From Dyella humicola (lineage in GTDB: Bacteria > Pseudomonadota > Gammaproteobacteria > Xanthomonadales > Rhodanobacteraceae): DNA of 64,000 nt. Under the pieces are notes generated by a model. That model was not told where the DNA came from. It worked only from the letters and a program-made list of their open reading frames with translations, and made no database searches. Shown here piece after piece: positions 7,681-16,333 of the stretch. Numbering within the stretch: position 1 is the stretch's first letter; each line of letters starts with the position of its first letter. The stretch is from assembly GCF_026283945.1 (NCBI RefSeq), contig NZ_JAPDPC010000004.1, positions 1-64,000 on the forward strand. The letters run 5' to 3'. The position numbers were made by a program, and so were the translations under genes.

Positions 7681-9813
7681 ATGGTTCAAGTCGCCCCCAA
7701 CGCAAGCTCGGATCTTGCCGAGTGGCGCAGTCGCGCCGACAACATCCCGTCCGTCCTGGTCGAGGCGCTGGAGGCATGTGCGCCGCTGCCGGTGAGCCGT
7801 GCCGAAGGCGTGGATGTGCTCGACCTGCTCGCGATGCTTGGTTGTGACGCACAGACCCAGGCCGCCGCTCTGTGGTTCGAGGTGGCGCGGCTCGACCCGG
7901 CCTTGTGGGCACAGCGCGAACCGGCCTTGCCCGCCGAGTTGCAACGACTGGTGGCCGGCCAGGTAGCGGCCGAGCGGGTCTGGGCGCTGCACGCGCAACA
8001 TGGCGCCGACCACGGCGCCGAGGGTCTGCGCCGCCTGCTGCTGGCGATCATCCGCGACCTGCGCGTGGTGTTCATCCTGCTGGCGCGCCAGCTGGCTCGC
8101 ATGCGCGCGGCGAGTGCGTTGCCGGAAAGCGAGCGCCAGCTGCTGGCGCGCCTGACCCAGGACATCCATGCGCCGTTGGCCAATCGCCTGGGTATCTGGC
8201 AGCTCAAGTGGGAGTTGGAGGACCTCGGCTTCCGCTACCTGCATGCGGATACCTACAAGCGTATTGCGCGCCTGCTCGACGAGCGTCGCAGCGACCGCGA
8301 AGAATTCATCCGCGAATCGCTGGACGTGCTGTATCGATCGCTCGAAGCCGCCGGCATTCGAGCGGAATTGGCCGGCAGGCCCAAACACATCTATTCGATC
8401 TGGAAGAAGATGCAGCGCAAGGCGCTGGAATTCTCCGATCTGTACGATATCCGCGCCGTACGGGTGCTGGTGGACAGCGTGGCCGATTGCTACGGCGCGC
8501 TCGGCGTAGTGCACACGCTGTGGCCGCACTTGCCTGGCGAATTCGACGATTACATCGCGCGGCCCAAGGGCAATGATTACCGCTCGCTGCATACGGCGGT
8601 GATCGGTCCGCGCGGCAAGACGCTGGAAGTGCAGATCCGCACGCACGAGATGCATCGCATCAATGAATTGGGCGTGGCGGCGCACTGGCGCTACAAGGAA
8701 GGTGGCAGCGCCGACAGCGAGTTCGAGGCCAAGATCGCCTGGATGCGCCGCCTGCTCGAACCGCGCGCCGACAGTGACGGCGACCTGGCGGCCGAACTGC
8801 AGACCGAGCTGCTCGAAGATCGCGTCTACGTGCTCACGCCCAAGGGTGAAGTGGTGGATCTGCCCAGCGGCGCCACCGTGCTGGACTTCGCCTATCACGT
8901 GCATACGGAAGTCGGTCATCGCTGCCGTGGCGCCAAGGTCAATGGGCGCATCGTGCCGCTGACCTTCCAGCCGCACAGTGGTGATCGCGTGGAAGTGCTC
9001 ACGGCCAAGGTAGCCGAGCCCAGCCGCGACTGGCTGTCGTCGCATCACGGGTATCTGCATACCTCGCGTGCCAAGGAAAAAGTGCGCACGTGGTTCCGCC
9101 GCATCGCGCATGACGCCAACCTGGCGGCGGGCCGCACCATCTTCGAACGCGAGATCAAACGGCTTGCCTTGCCCACAGCCGACCTGGCCAAGCTGCCCGC
9201 GCACTTCCACCTCAAGACGCATGACGAACTGCTGGTAGCGCTGGCGCTAGGTGAAGTCGCGCCTGGGCAGATCGCACGCGTGCTGCAGGAAGCCGCGTCA
9301 CCGCCACCGGTGACCCAATCGGCGGCACCGACGTCATCGCGTCAGGCGCCGCGCGATCACAGTGCCCTGAGCATCGAGGGCGTGGGCAACCTGCTCACGA
9401 CGCTGGCCCGCTGCTGCCAGCCGCTGCCCGGTGATGCGGTGCGTGGCTTCGTCACTCACGGGCGTGGCGTCTCGGTGCATCGCGCCGATTGCGTCAGCTT
9501 GGCGCGGTTGGCGCGGCGCGATCCGGACCGCGTCATCGATATGGAATGGGGCAAGGCGTCCGCGCAGGCCTATGAAGTGGAGATCGAGCTGCACGGCTAC
9601 GACCGCAAGGGCTTGCAGAAGGACGTCACCAGCATGATCAGCAATGCGGGCACCCACATCATTGCCTCGTCCAGCCGGGTGTTCGCCCAGAGCGGCGAGG
9701 TGGAGATGCGCTTCACCTTGCGCGTACGCGATTTCGAGCAGCTTTCCGGCCTGCTCGGGCGGTTGGTCGCGATGCCTAATGTGGTCGACGCTCGCCGAGT
9801 CAGCGTCGGCTGA
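7681..9813 (+). CDS. relA: (p)ppGpp synthetase RelA
   Basis: A 710-residue long RSH protein that makes (p)ppGpp from ATP and GTP/GDP during amino acid starvation on the ribosome. The N-terminal pseudo-hydrolase domain lacks the HD metal motif and reads RDLRVVFILLARQLARMR, the RelA-type degenerate form. The synthetase domain follows (RPKHIYSIWKKMQ, FSDLYDIRAVRVL, KGNDYRSLHTAV, LEVQIRT). The TGS domain is at about 380-440 (EDRVYVLTPKGEVVDLPSGA), a Cys-containing zinc-finger-like region at about 576 (RCCQPLPGDAV), and the ACT domain from about 630. The length is near the usual size for RelA. A bifunctional SpoT would need the intact HD motif, which is missing. Confidence 0.95.
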   Translation: MVQVAPNASSDLAEWRSRADNIPSVLVEALEACAPLPVSRAEGVDVLDLLAMLGCDAQTQAAALWFEVARLDPALWAQREPALPAELQRLVAGQVAAERVWALHAQHGADHGAEGLRRLLLAIIRDLRVVFILLARQLARMRAASALPESERQLLARLTQDIHAPLANRLGIWQLKWELEDLGFRYLHADTYKRIARLLDERRSDREEFIRESLDVLYRSLEAAGIRAELAGRPKHIYSIWKKMQRKALEFSDLYDIRAVRVLVDSVADCYGALGVVHTLWPHLPGEFDDYIARPKGNDYRSLHTAVIGPRGKTLEVQIRTHEMHRINELGVAAHWRYKEGGSADSEFEAKIAWMRRLLEPRADSDGDLAAELQTELLEDRVYVLTPKGEVVDLPSGATVLDFAYHVHTEVGHRCRGAKVNGRIVPLTFQPHSGDRVEVLTAKVAEPSRDWLSSHHGYLHTSRAKEKVRTWFRRIAHDANLAAGRTIFEREIKRLALPTADLAKLPAHFHLKTHDELLVALALGEVAPGQIARVLQEAASPPPVTQSAAPTSSRQAPRDHSALSIEGVGNLLTTLARCCQPLPGDAVRGFVTHGRGVSVHRADCVSLARLARRDPDRVIDMEWGKASAQAYEVEIELHGYDRKGLQKDVTSMISNAGTHIIASSSRVFAQSGEVEMRFTLRVRDFEQLSGLLGRLVAMPNVVDARRVSVG

Positions 9814-9890
9814 ACGGCGCGCGTGACAGGGCGGGTGCCGCGCCGGCGCAATGCTAAGCTTCGGACGATTGATCCCACCTTCGTGAACCC

Positions 9891-11600
9891 ATGAACGGAC
9901 GCAAAGACCCGCACGACCACGGATCGCAGGGCCGTACCGAACCTACGCTGGGCGACCTCGATCATCTGGACGATGCGCCTTCGCCAGGGACGACGTCAGG
10001 CGATGGCTTGCCGCAGGTCACACTGGATCCGGAGCGTCGTCGCAGCGTGCCGTCGCGGCCGCCAACCCGATCGGGCCGTCGTGGCTGGTTGATCCCGCTG
10101 TTGCTGCTGCTGGTGATTGGCGTTGGCACCACGTTGTGGATGGAGCAGGACAAGTTGCGCGGCCTGGTGCCAAGCACCGAGCTTGATGGCGTCCTGGGCC
10201 GCGCCGAGGTCGCCTTGCAGGAAGGACGTCTGGACGGTAATGACGGCAGCAGCGCGCGCGAGCTGTTCGAAGCCGCCCGCGCGCTGCAGCCCGATAACGA
10301 CCGTGCCCGCGATGGTCTGCGCAAGGTCGGGTTGGCTGAGATCGCACGCGCCGACGCGGCGTTGCAGGCCGGCAAGTTGGATGATGCCGACCAGGCGCTG
10401 GCCGCCGCGCGCGAGCTGCTCGGTGGCGGCAGTGACGTCGATCGCCTGACTCAGGCGCTGGCCTCCGCTCGCACGGGTCCGCTACAGACCGATCACCTGA
10501 TCGAGCAGGCGCAACTCGCTTTCGATGCCGGCAAGCTGGACGGCGACGATGGCGCCGGCACGCTGTACCGGCGCGTGCTTGGCGCTGACCCGAACAATGC
10601 CGTCGCCGCGCATGGGCTGGACAAGGTGGGCGAAGCGCTTGCCAGCCAGGCGCATAAGGCGCTGGATGCGGGCGATCGGGCGGCAGCCTCCGCCCTGGTG
10701 GATCGACTGGCCGCACTCATCCCCAACTATGGCGAATTGCCCGCCTTGCGCGCGGCGCTGGTGCCGGCGGACAAGGCGGACGGCGCTGCGCTGGCCGACG
10801 CCATCAGTCAAGCACAGGACGCGATGCGCGCGGGCCGCATCAGTGGTGACGGCGACGACACGGCGCTCGCCCATTACAAGGCGGCGCTGGCCCTCGATCC
10901 CGACAACGCCGATGCCAAGGCCGGGCTTGCTCAAGTGGCACAGGCGCTGATCATGCAAGCGAATGCGGCGCTGGATAGCGGCGACCATGCGCAGGCGCGC
11001 ACGCTGCTCGACCAGGCGGCCGAACTGGCGCCCCACTCGGGCGATCTTGCCGCGGCCAAGGCGCGCCTGGGCGACACCCACAAGGCGTCGGCCGCGCTCC
11101 CGGTCGCGGGCGACGCGGAGAATGTGGCGGGGCCAACCCAGCATCCGGCGCTCACGCCGCAGCAGAGCGCCGACCTCGCGCGGATGATCCAGCGTGCCGA
11201 TGCCGCCGCCCAGCAGGGCAAGCTCATGCTGCCTCCGGGCGACAGCGCTTACGATCTCTATCGCGGCGCACTGGCGCTGGATGGCAATAACGAATCGGCA
11301 CGGCACGGACTGGAAACGTTGCCCAGCCTGGCCATGAACCAGTTCAACCAGGCCCTCGCGAGCGGCAATCTGCAAGTGGCTGGGGATCGTCTCGCGGATC
11401 TCGGTGATCTCTCCCCGGGCGCTGCAGGGCAGGGCGAGCTGCGCCAGCGTCTGGCCAATGCCTGGCTGGACCAGGCCGAACAGCAGCTGCAGCAAGGTGA
11501 CCGTGCCAGTGCGGCCCAGTCGCTGGACAGGGCACGCAAGCTGGCGCCAGGCAATCCGCGTCTGGCCACGCTGGCGGCGCGCCTGCAGGCCGGTTCCTGA
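9891..11600 (+). CDS. Membrane-anchored TPR-like repeat protein
   Basis: A 569-residue protein with an about 60-residue hydrophilic N-terminus, one transmembrane helix (about 64-83, RGWLIPLLLLLVIGVGTTLW) and a long, probably periplasmic, Ala/Asp-rich helical repeat domain. The repeats are organised at two levels: TPR-like 34-mers (ALALDPDNADAKAGLAQV), and a larger unit of about 100 residues that begins with G-(R/K)-L-D-G-x-DG and recurs near residues 106, 208, 309 and, more diverged, 436. I cannot assign a function. It lies 77 bp after relA and is followed 10 bp later by the SDR gene, so these may be one transcript. Confidence 0.8.
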   Translation: MNGRKDPHDHGSQGRTEPTLGDLDHLDDAPSPGTTSGDGLPQVTLDPERRRSVPSRPPTRSGRRGWLIPLLLLLVIGVGTTLWMEQDKLRGLVPSTELDGVLGRAEVALQEGRLDGNDGSSARELFEAARALQPDNDRARDGLRKVGLAEIARADAALQAGKLDDADQALAAARELLGGGSDVDRLTQALASARTGPLQTDHLIEQAQLAFDAGKLDGDDGAGTLYRRVLGADPNNAVAAHGLDKVGEALASQAHKALDAGDRAAASALVDRLAALIPNYGELPALRAALVPADKADGAALADAISQAQDAMRAGRISGDGDDTALAHYKAALALDPDNADAKAGLAQVAQALIMQANAALDSGDHAQARTLLDQAAELAPHSGDLAAAKARLGDTHKASAALPVAGDAENVAGPTQHPALTPQQSADLARMIQRADAAAQQGKLMLPPGDSAYDLYRGALALDGNNESARHGLETLPSLAMNQFNQALASGNLQVAGDRLADLGDLSPGAAGQGELRQRLANAWLDQAEQQLQQGDRASAAQSLDRARKLAPGNPRLATLAARLQAGS

Positions 11601-11610
11601 GGATGCCTGT

Positions 11611-12456
11611 ATGACCGTGGTGGTGTTCGGTGCCAGCAGTCAGATTGGCCATTTCCTGCTGCCGCGCCTGCGGGCGCGCGGCGAAAACGTGGTGGCGATC
11701 AGCCGGCAAGCGCACGTCGCTGAATCCGGTGTCACCTGGGTGAAGGGGCGGTTGCCGGATGCCATGCCGGTCATCCAGAACCCGTCAGCCGTCATCAGTT
11801 TCGGACCGCTGCTGCCGGTGTCCCAATGGCTGTCGACGCTCGACCCGGCGCCTGGATTGCGTGTGATCGCGACCAGTTCGATGAGCGCCGAATCCAAGCA
11901 GGCGTCCGACGTGCCGGCCGAACGCGCCATCTCCCAGATGCTGCGTGACGGTGAGGCGGCCCTCGCGGCCGAGTGCGAACGTCACGGCTATCCGTGGACG
12001 GTGTTCCGTCCCACGCTGATCTACGGCGCCGGCCTGGACAAGAGCCTTAGTCCGATCGCCCGCCGGGCCATCCGCCAGCGAGTGTTCCCGCTACTCGCCG
12101 GCCGGGGGCTGCGCCAGCCCGTCCACGCCGATGACATCGCGCAAGCGGTGATGGCGGCACTCGACCAGCCCGCAGCCGCCGGGCGCGTGCTGCCGCTGGG
12201 CGGCGGCGAGCGTCTCCCCGCGGCCGAGATGTTCGCCCGCGTCCGCGCCAGTCTGCCGGTGGCCACGTTGCCCGTACCGTTGCCGGCCTGGCTGTTGCGC
12301 CTGGGTCGCCACGCCGTGCCACGCCTGCGTGGGCCGCTCACCCGGCTGGATGCCGACCTGATCGCCGACAATAGCGGCGTCCAGCGCCTGCTGGGCGTCT
12401 CGCCTCGGCCTTTTCACCCCGACGCCACGTGCTGGACCCCTTCTGCCCCTCTGTAG
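11611..12456 (+). CDS. Atypical SDR / NAD-dependent epimerase family protein
   Basis: A 281-residue Rossmann protein starting MTVVVFGASSQIGHFLLP, with the nucleotide-binding glycine motif GASSQIG of extended/atypical short-chain dehydrogenases. Other family features are RVIATSSMSA and the segment RPTLIYGAGLDKSLSPI, where the active-site YxxxK motif is not evident, so a catalytic role is uncertain. The substrate is unknown. It follows the repeat protein by 10 bp; an upstream in-frame extension to 11404 lies inside that gene and is not used. The TAG stop codon (12454-12456) lies inside the left arm of a 25-bp inverted repeat, so the 3' end of this gene has been shaped by that element. Confidence 0.82.
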   Translation: MTVVVFGASSQIGHFLLPRLRARGENVVAISRQAHVAESGVTWVKGRLPDAMPVIQNPSAVISFGPLLPVSQWLSTLDPAPGLRVIATSSMSAESKQASDVPAERAISQMLRDGEAALAAECERHGYPWTVFRPTLIYGAGLDKSLSPIARRAIRQRVFPLLAGRGLRQPVHADDIAQAVMAALDQPAAAGRVLPLGGGERLPAAEMFARVRASLPVATLPVPLPAWLLRLGRHAVPRLRGPLTRLDADLIADNSGVQRLLGVSPRPFHPDATCWTPSAPL

Positions 12457-12527
12457 GAGCGCACCCAGTGCGCGACAAACCAACGGAGCGGTGAGGCCGT
12501 GATCGCGCACTGGGTGCGCTCCTACAG
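12451..12527. repeat. 25-bp inverted repeat (TAGGAGCGCACCC family), copy 1
   Basis: Bases 12451-12475 and 12503-12527 are perfect 25-bp reverse complements beginning CTGTAGGAGCGC, with a 27-base spacer. A second copy with the same arms but a longer, unrelated spacer lies at 15537-15664, and a lone 11-base arm remains at 48628-48638. This is a REP-like intergenic family. The left arm supplies the stop codon of the SDR gene. Confidence 0.9.
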
Positions 12528-12657
12528 GAAGGCGTAAGGTCCCCTGGCGGCCTCAGCGTTGCCTCCCTCGCGCCACAAACCACGGTCTGCGTTCAGATGC
12601 CCGCCGGGCAGCAGGCCCTATGATCCCCCCTGCCTTCCTGTTCGGGATTTCCCTTCC

Positions 12658-14985
12658 TTGGCCTTCTTGCCCCGCCTACGCTCGTTCACCCACGCCGTGT
12701 GGCCCTGGGTGCGCATCCCGTTCTGGATCTGCATGGGCCTGCTGTTCGGCTTCGTGCTGCCCTACACGCTGGTGCTGAACAAGCGCGTGCAGGATCGCTT
12801 CAACGATCTGGTATTCGCGGTGCCCACGCGCATCTACGCGCGGCCGCTCGCGCTGGCTCCTGGCACGCCGATGACGCCGGCGGCGCTGGAACTGGAGCTG
12901 ACCTTCGCCGGCTATGGCAACGATGGCCATGGCCAGGTGGCCGGCACCTGGCTGAAGGAGGGCAGCACCTACACGATTGCCTCGCGTGGCTATGCCGGGC
13001 CTGACGGTGGCGAGGTGCCGAAGCGCGTTCGCGTGGCGCTGGGCAAGGGGCAGGTCGCCGGTGTGAAGGACATCGGCAGCGGCAAGAGCATCGAGCTGAC
13101 GCATCTCGACCCGGCGCGGATCGCCACCTTGTACGGCTCGCAACAGGAAGAGCGCCGCATCGTGCGCCTGGCGGATGTACCGCCGATGTTGCTGTCGGGT
13201 CTGCAGGCCGTCGAGGACCGCGACTTCAAGCATCATTTCGGCATCGATCTCACGGCCATCCTGCGCGCCTCGTTCGCCAACCTGCGCGCCGGCCACACGG
13301 TGCAGGGCGGTTCCACCCTGACCCAGCAGCTGGTACGCAACCTGTTCCTCGATCGCGAACAGAACTTCACGCGCAAATTCAACGAAGCGTTGATGTCGAT
13401 CCTGATCGAGGCGCACTACGACAAGAGCCGCATCCTCGAAGCCTACGTCAACGAGGTCTTCCTCGGTCAGCAAGGCAGCCAGGCGGTGCACGGTTTTGCC
13501 GCCGCGTCGGAGTTCTACTTCGGTCGCCGCATGGAGGACCTCAAGCCGCAGGAGATGGCGCTGCTGATCGGCATGGTGAAGGGGCCGAGCTATTACGACC
13601 CGCGCCGCTATCCCGAGCGCGCGTTGTCGCGCCGTAACCTGGTGCTCGAGCAGTTCGTCGAAACCGGTGTGATGACGGCGGATGAGGCGAAGGCCGCGCA
13701 GGCCACCCCGCTTGGCATCGTCAGCATCGGCCAGTTGCCGCATAACCGCTTCCCGGCGTTCATGCAGCTGGTGCGTGATCAGATCACCGCCGACTTCGAC
13801 GACGAGACGCTTGCCAACGGCAATCTCAGTGTCTTTACCTCGCTGGATCCGGCTGCACAGCTGTATGCGGAGCAGGCGATCACGACCACCATGAGCAGCC
13901 TCGGCAAGCGTGGTGACGCCGCGCAGGCGGCCGCCGTGATCACCGAAGCGCAGACCGGCGCCGTGTTGGCGGTGGTGGGCAGCAAGCTGCCTGGCGACCA
14001 GGGTTTCAACCGCGCACTCGATGCGCGTCGCCCGATCGGTTCGCTGGTGAAGCCGCTGGTCTACCTGGTGGCGCTGGCACAACCGGAGCGCTGGAATCTC
14101 GGCAGCGTGATCGAAGATGAGCCGATCAGCATGAAGCAGCCCGACGGCACCATGTGGACGCCGAAGAACGACGAAGGCGATTCGCATGGCCCGGTGCCGA
14201 TGGTCGACGCGCTGGTGCATTCGTGGAACCTGGCCACCATCAATCTCGGCATGAATATCGGCGTGTCGCGCATCAAGGCCTTCCTGGAATCGTTTGGCCT
14301 CACCGATGTGAACCCGAGTCCGTCGCTGCTGATCGGTGCGCTGGACATGTCGCCGTTGCAGGCGACCCAGCTTTACCAGTACATCGCCGCCGACGGTCAT
14401 GCCCTGCCGCTGGTCGCCGTGCGCGGTGTGGTCGACGGCAAGGGCCAGACTATCAAGCGTTACGAAGTGAAGACCGGTCCGGGTGAATACCAGTCCGCCG
14501 TGCGCTTGGTGACGTGGGCCATGCAGCAGGTGACGCGTTCGGGTACGGCGGCGTCCGTCGGCAGTTCCGGCCTGGCCTACCTCAATGCAGCGGGCAAGAC
14601 CGGCACCAGCAACGATATGCGCGACAGTTGGTTCGCCGGCTTTACCGGCGAGCATCTGGCCGTGTTCTGGATGGGCCGCGACGATAACAAGCCGAGCGGC
14701 CTGTATGGCGCCACAGGCAGCCTGCGCGCATGGCAGGAGTTGTTCCGCAAGCTGCCGACCAAGCCCTTGTCGGCAGCGCCTGGCGAGGGTCTCGAGCTTG
14801 CCTGGATCAATCCTTCCAATGGCAAGCGCACGGAACAGGGGTGCGAGGGAGCGCGGCAACTACCGGTAGTGGCCGGTACACTGTCGCAAGATGCCGAGGG
14901 CTGCTTCTGGCAGCACGTCGGCAATCTGTTCGGCGGCGGTGACCAGGCACCCGCACCGGTCTCCACGGCTCCCATTCGAGATTGA
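12658..14985 (+). CDS. mrcB: Penicillin-binding protein 1B (bifunctional transglycosylase/transpeptidase)
   Basis: A class A PBP that polymerises lipid II and cross-links glycan strands in the periplasm. Counted from 12658, one N-terminal transmembrane helix (about 16-38) is followed by a UB2H-like region, the GT51 domain with QAVEDRDF (catalytic Glu about 186) and GGSTLTQQLVRN, then the transpeptidase domain with SLVK (Ser about 462), SWN and KTGTS (about 647). All catalytic motifs are intact. The start is uncertain: the frame opens at TTG 12559, but the first 33 codons look non-coding. TTG 12658 gives a normal short cytoplasmic tail; ATG 12733 would lie inside the membrane helix. Confidence 0.95.
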   Translation: MAFLPRLRSFTHAVWPWVRIPFWICMGLLFGFVLPYTLVLNKRVQDRFNDLVFAVPTRIYARPLALAPGTPMTPAALELELTFAGYGNDGHGQVAGTWLKEGSTYTIASRGYAGPDGGEVPKRVRVALGKGQVAGVKDIGSGKSIELTHLDPARIATLYGSQQEERRIVRLADVPPMLLSGLQAVEDRDFKHHFGIDLTAILRASFANLRAGHTVQGGSTLTQQLVRNLFLDREQNFTRKFNEALMSILIEAHYDKSRILEAYVNEVFLGQQGSQAVHGFAAASEFYFGRRMEDLKPQEMALLIGMVKGPSYYDPRRYPERALSRRNLVLEQFVETGVMTADEAKAAQATPLGIVSIGQLPHNRFPAFMQLVRDQITADFDDETLANGNLSVFTSLDPAAQLYAEQAITTTMSSLGKRGDAAQAAAVITEAQTGAVLAVVGSKLPGDQGFNRALDARRPIGSLVKPLVYLVALAQPERWNLGSVIEDEPISMKQPDGTMWTPKNDEGDSHGPVPMVDALVHSWNLATINLGMNIGVSRIKAFLESFGLTDVNPSPSLLIGALDMSPLQATQLYQYIAADGHALPLVAVRGVVDGKGQTIKRYEVKTGPGEYQSAVRLVTWAMQQVTRSGTAASVGSSGLAYLNAAGKTGTSNDMRDSWFAGFTGEHLAVFWMGRDDNKPSGLYGATGSLRAWQELFRKLPTKPLSAAPGEGLELAWINPSNGKRTEQGCEGARQLPVVAGTLSQDAEGCFWQHVGNLFGGGDQAPAPVSTAPIRD

Positions 14986-14987
14986 TC

Positions 14988-15518
14988 ATGTCGCGTCCTT
15001 TCCCTCGTACTGCCGTGCCAGCGACGCTGGCCGCCCTCTTGCTCGCTGCCTGCAGCCAGCCCAGCGCACCGTCGCAACAGACGACGCGTCCAACCCATTC
15101 CGACGAGCAGATGCTGGCGTCCATCCACGCCGCGGGTGACAAGGAAAAGTCCGCCATCGACGTGAATCCGTTGCGTGAGCCGGGCGTGGCCACCTTGCAG
15201 GACGCGGCAGCCGGCGACATGCGCACCGGCCAGTACGATGCGGCGGCCGTCAAGCTCGACCAGGCACTCAAGCTGAGCCCCAATTCGCCGGATCTGCTGC
15301 AGGACCGCGCCGAACTGGCGATCCGCCTCAAGGATTACGCCAACGCCGAAAAGCTTGCGCAGCGCTCGTGGGAGCTGGGCCCGCGTCTGGGGCCGCTGTG
15401 TGCGCGCAATTGGCAGACCATCGCCGAGCTGCGCGAACGTGCCGGCGACGATACCGGCGCGCAGACTGCCACCAAGTCGTTGCAGCAGTGTCATGTGGAA
15501 GGCGTGCAGCGCTACTGA
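14988..15518 (+). CDS. Lipoprotein with TPR-like repeats
   Basis: A 176-residue protein with a lipoprotein signal peptide: MSRPFPRTAVPATLAALLLA then the lipobox LLAAC, with the modified Cys at about residue 21. The rest is helical and has one clear TPR-like pair (MRTGQYDAAAVKLDQALKLS, LKDYANAEKLAQRSWELGP). ATG 14988 comes two bases after the mrcB stop, so the two genes are probably co-transcribed. By position alone it is a candidate outer-membrane partner of PBP1B, in the way LpoB activates PBP1B in enterobacteria; there is no visible LpoB similarity, so this is a hypothesis. Confidence 0.8.
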   Translation: MSRPFPRTAVPATLAALLLAACSQPSAPSQQTTRPTHSDEQMLASIHAAGDKEKSAIDVNPLREPGVATLQDAAAGDMRTGQYDAAAVKLDQALKLSPNSPDLLQDRAELAIRLKDYANAEKLAQRSWELGPRLGPLCARNWQTIAELRERAGDDTGAQTATKSLQQCHVEGVQRY

Positions 15519-15536
15519 GCGCCTTCCGTCCCCCTG

Positions 15537-15664
15537 TGTAGGAGCGCACCCAGTGCGCGACCGCAGCGTCGGGTCGCTACCGCCGTCGACCGTTTTCGCC
15601 GCAGGATAGAGAAGCCTGGTTTCGCCGTTTTTTTGGCTTTTCGCGCACTGGGTGCGCTCCTACA
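15537..15664. repeat. 24-bp inverted repeat (TAGGAGCGCACCC family), copy 2
   Basis: Arms at 15537-15560 and 15641-15664 are perfect reverse complements and match the arms at 12451-12527. The spacer is 80 bases and differs from the first copy, including a run of seven T after GTTTCGCCG. It separates the convergent lipoprotein and HTH genes and could terminate both. Confidence 0.9.
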
Positions 15665-15688
15665 GGGAGGCCAACGGGCGTCGGGCGA

Positions 15689-16069
15689 TCAGATATCGGC
15701 CAACAACTGCACCAGGCCGCCGCGGCGGCGGGCGTTGAGCTTGCGCATCGCACTTACCACGGCCCTTTCCTGCGGCGATAGCGTCTTGTAGGCGCCTCCC
15801 GGCTCACGCACTTGGCCTGCGGACGGCAACCGTCCCAGCACCAGCCAGTCCAGGCTGCATTCCAGTTCCTCGGCCATCTCCGTCAAGCGAGAGACCTCGG
15901 GCAGGGCCCGTCCGTGCAGCCACTGCCGAACCGCCTCAGTTGTCACGCCAAAACGCAAAGCGAGCGTGCCGCTGCGCGCCCGGCCTTCGGGAATGTCAGC
16001 CGCATCGCAGGCTTCTTGTAGGCGCTCAGCGAAACCGGCGTAGGGACTGGTTGGTTTCTTGGTAGGCAA
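15689..16069 (-). CDS. Small helix-turn-helix DNA-binding protein (phage-repressor type)
   Basis: A protein of about 126 residues with an XRE/CI-like HTH at about residues 12-75 (LALRFGVTTEAVRQWLHGRALPEVSRL), followed by LDWLVLGRL, the usual end of such domains. The C-terminal 45 residues are basic and helical. There is no ATG at a sensible place: TTG 16069 has AAGG six bases upstream and gives a compact protein, while TTG 16129 adds 20 residues without a ribosome-binding site. The preferred start lies inside one arm of a 15-bp inverted repeat whose other arm is upstream of the divergent TonB-receptor gene. Autoregulation and control of that gene are therefore plausible. Confidence 0.75.
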   Translation of the reverse strand: MPTKKPTSPYAGFAERLQEACDAADIPEGRARSGTLALRFGVTTEAVRQWLHGRALPEVSRLTEMAEELECSLDWLVLGRLPSAGQVREPGGAYKTLSPQERAVVSAMRKLNARRRGGLVQLLADI

Positions 16070-16148
16070 GTCAAACCTTGTCGTTGCTAGCCCAAATGCC
16101 AAGCCATTCTTGCGAATAAATATGGCCAAAAATCAAAGTTTGACTTGC
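16066..16148. promoter_or_regulatory. Divergent 15-bp inverted repeat, candidate operator
   Basis: GCAAGTCAAACCTTG at 16066-16080 is the reverse complement, with one mismatch, of CAAAGTTTGACTTGC at 16134-16148. The arms are 53 bases apart in an A/T-richer region between the HTH gene and the Oar-like receptor gene. Each arm contains TTTGACTTGC pointing outward. The right arm includes TTGACT, which could also serve as a -35 element for the receptor gene, though no good -10 follows. Confidence 0.5.
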
Positions 16149-16333
16149 AACAAAGGTTTTGATTGTTTTGTTCCCGCAGCGCGGAGGGCGCTGCGATTCG
16201 GCGCGATAGCGCCGGCCCGCCGATCACTCGGCGCCCAGTGCGCCTGATCGCCATTGCCATGGGAGGGGAGCCAAACCGGCCAACGCGATGGCCTTGGACA
16301 GGCTCTTGGCTCTTTAAAGGGAGAACCATCGAA

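Noticed and set aside
7540-9222. A 560-codon antisense frame opposite relA
   Set aside because: Overlaps relA almost entirely and has no recognisable feature.
12676-14859. A 727-codon antisense frame opposite mrcB
   Set aside because: Shadow of PBP1B codon bias; Arg/His/Gln-rich without motifs, while mrcB has every catalytic motif.
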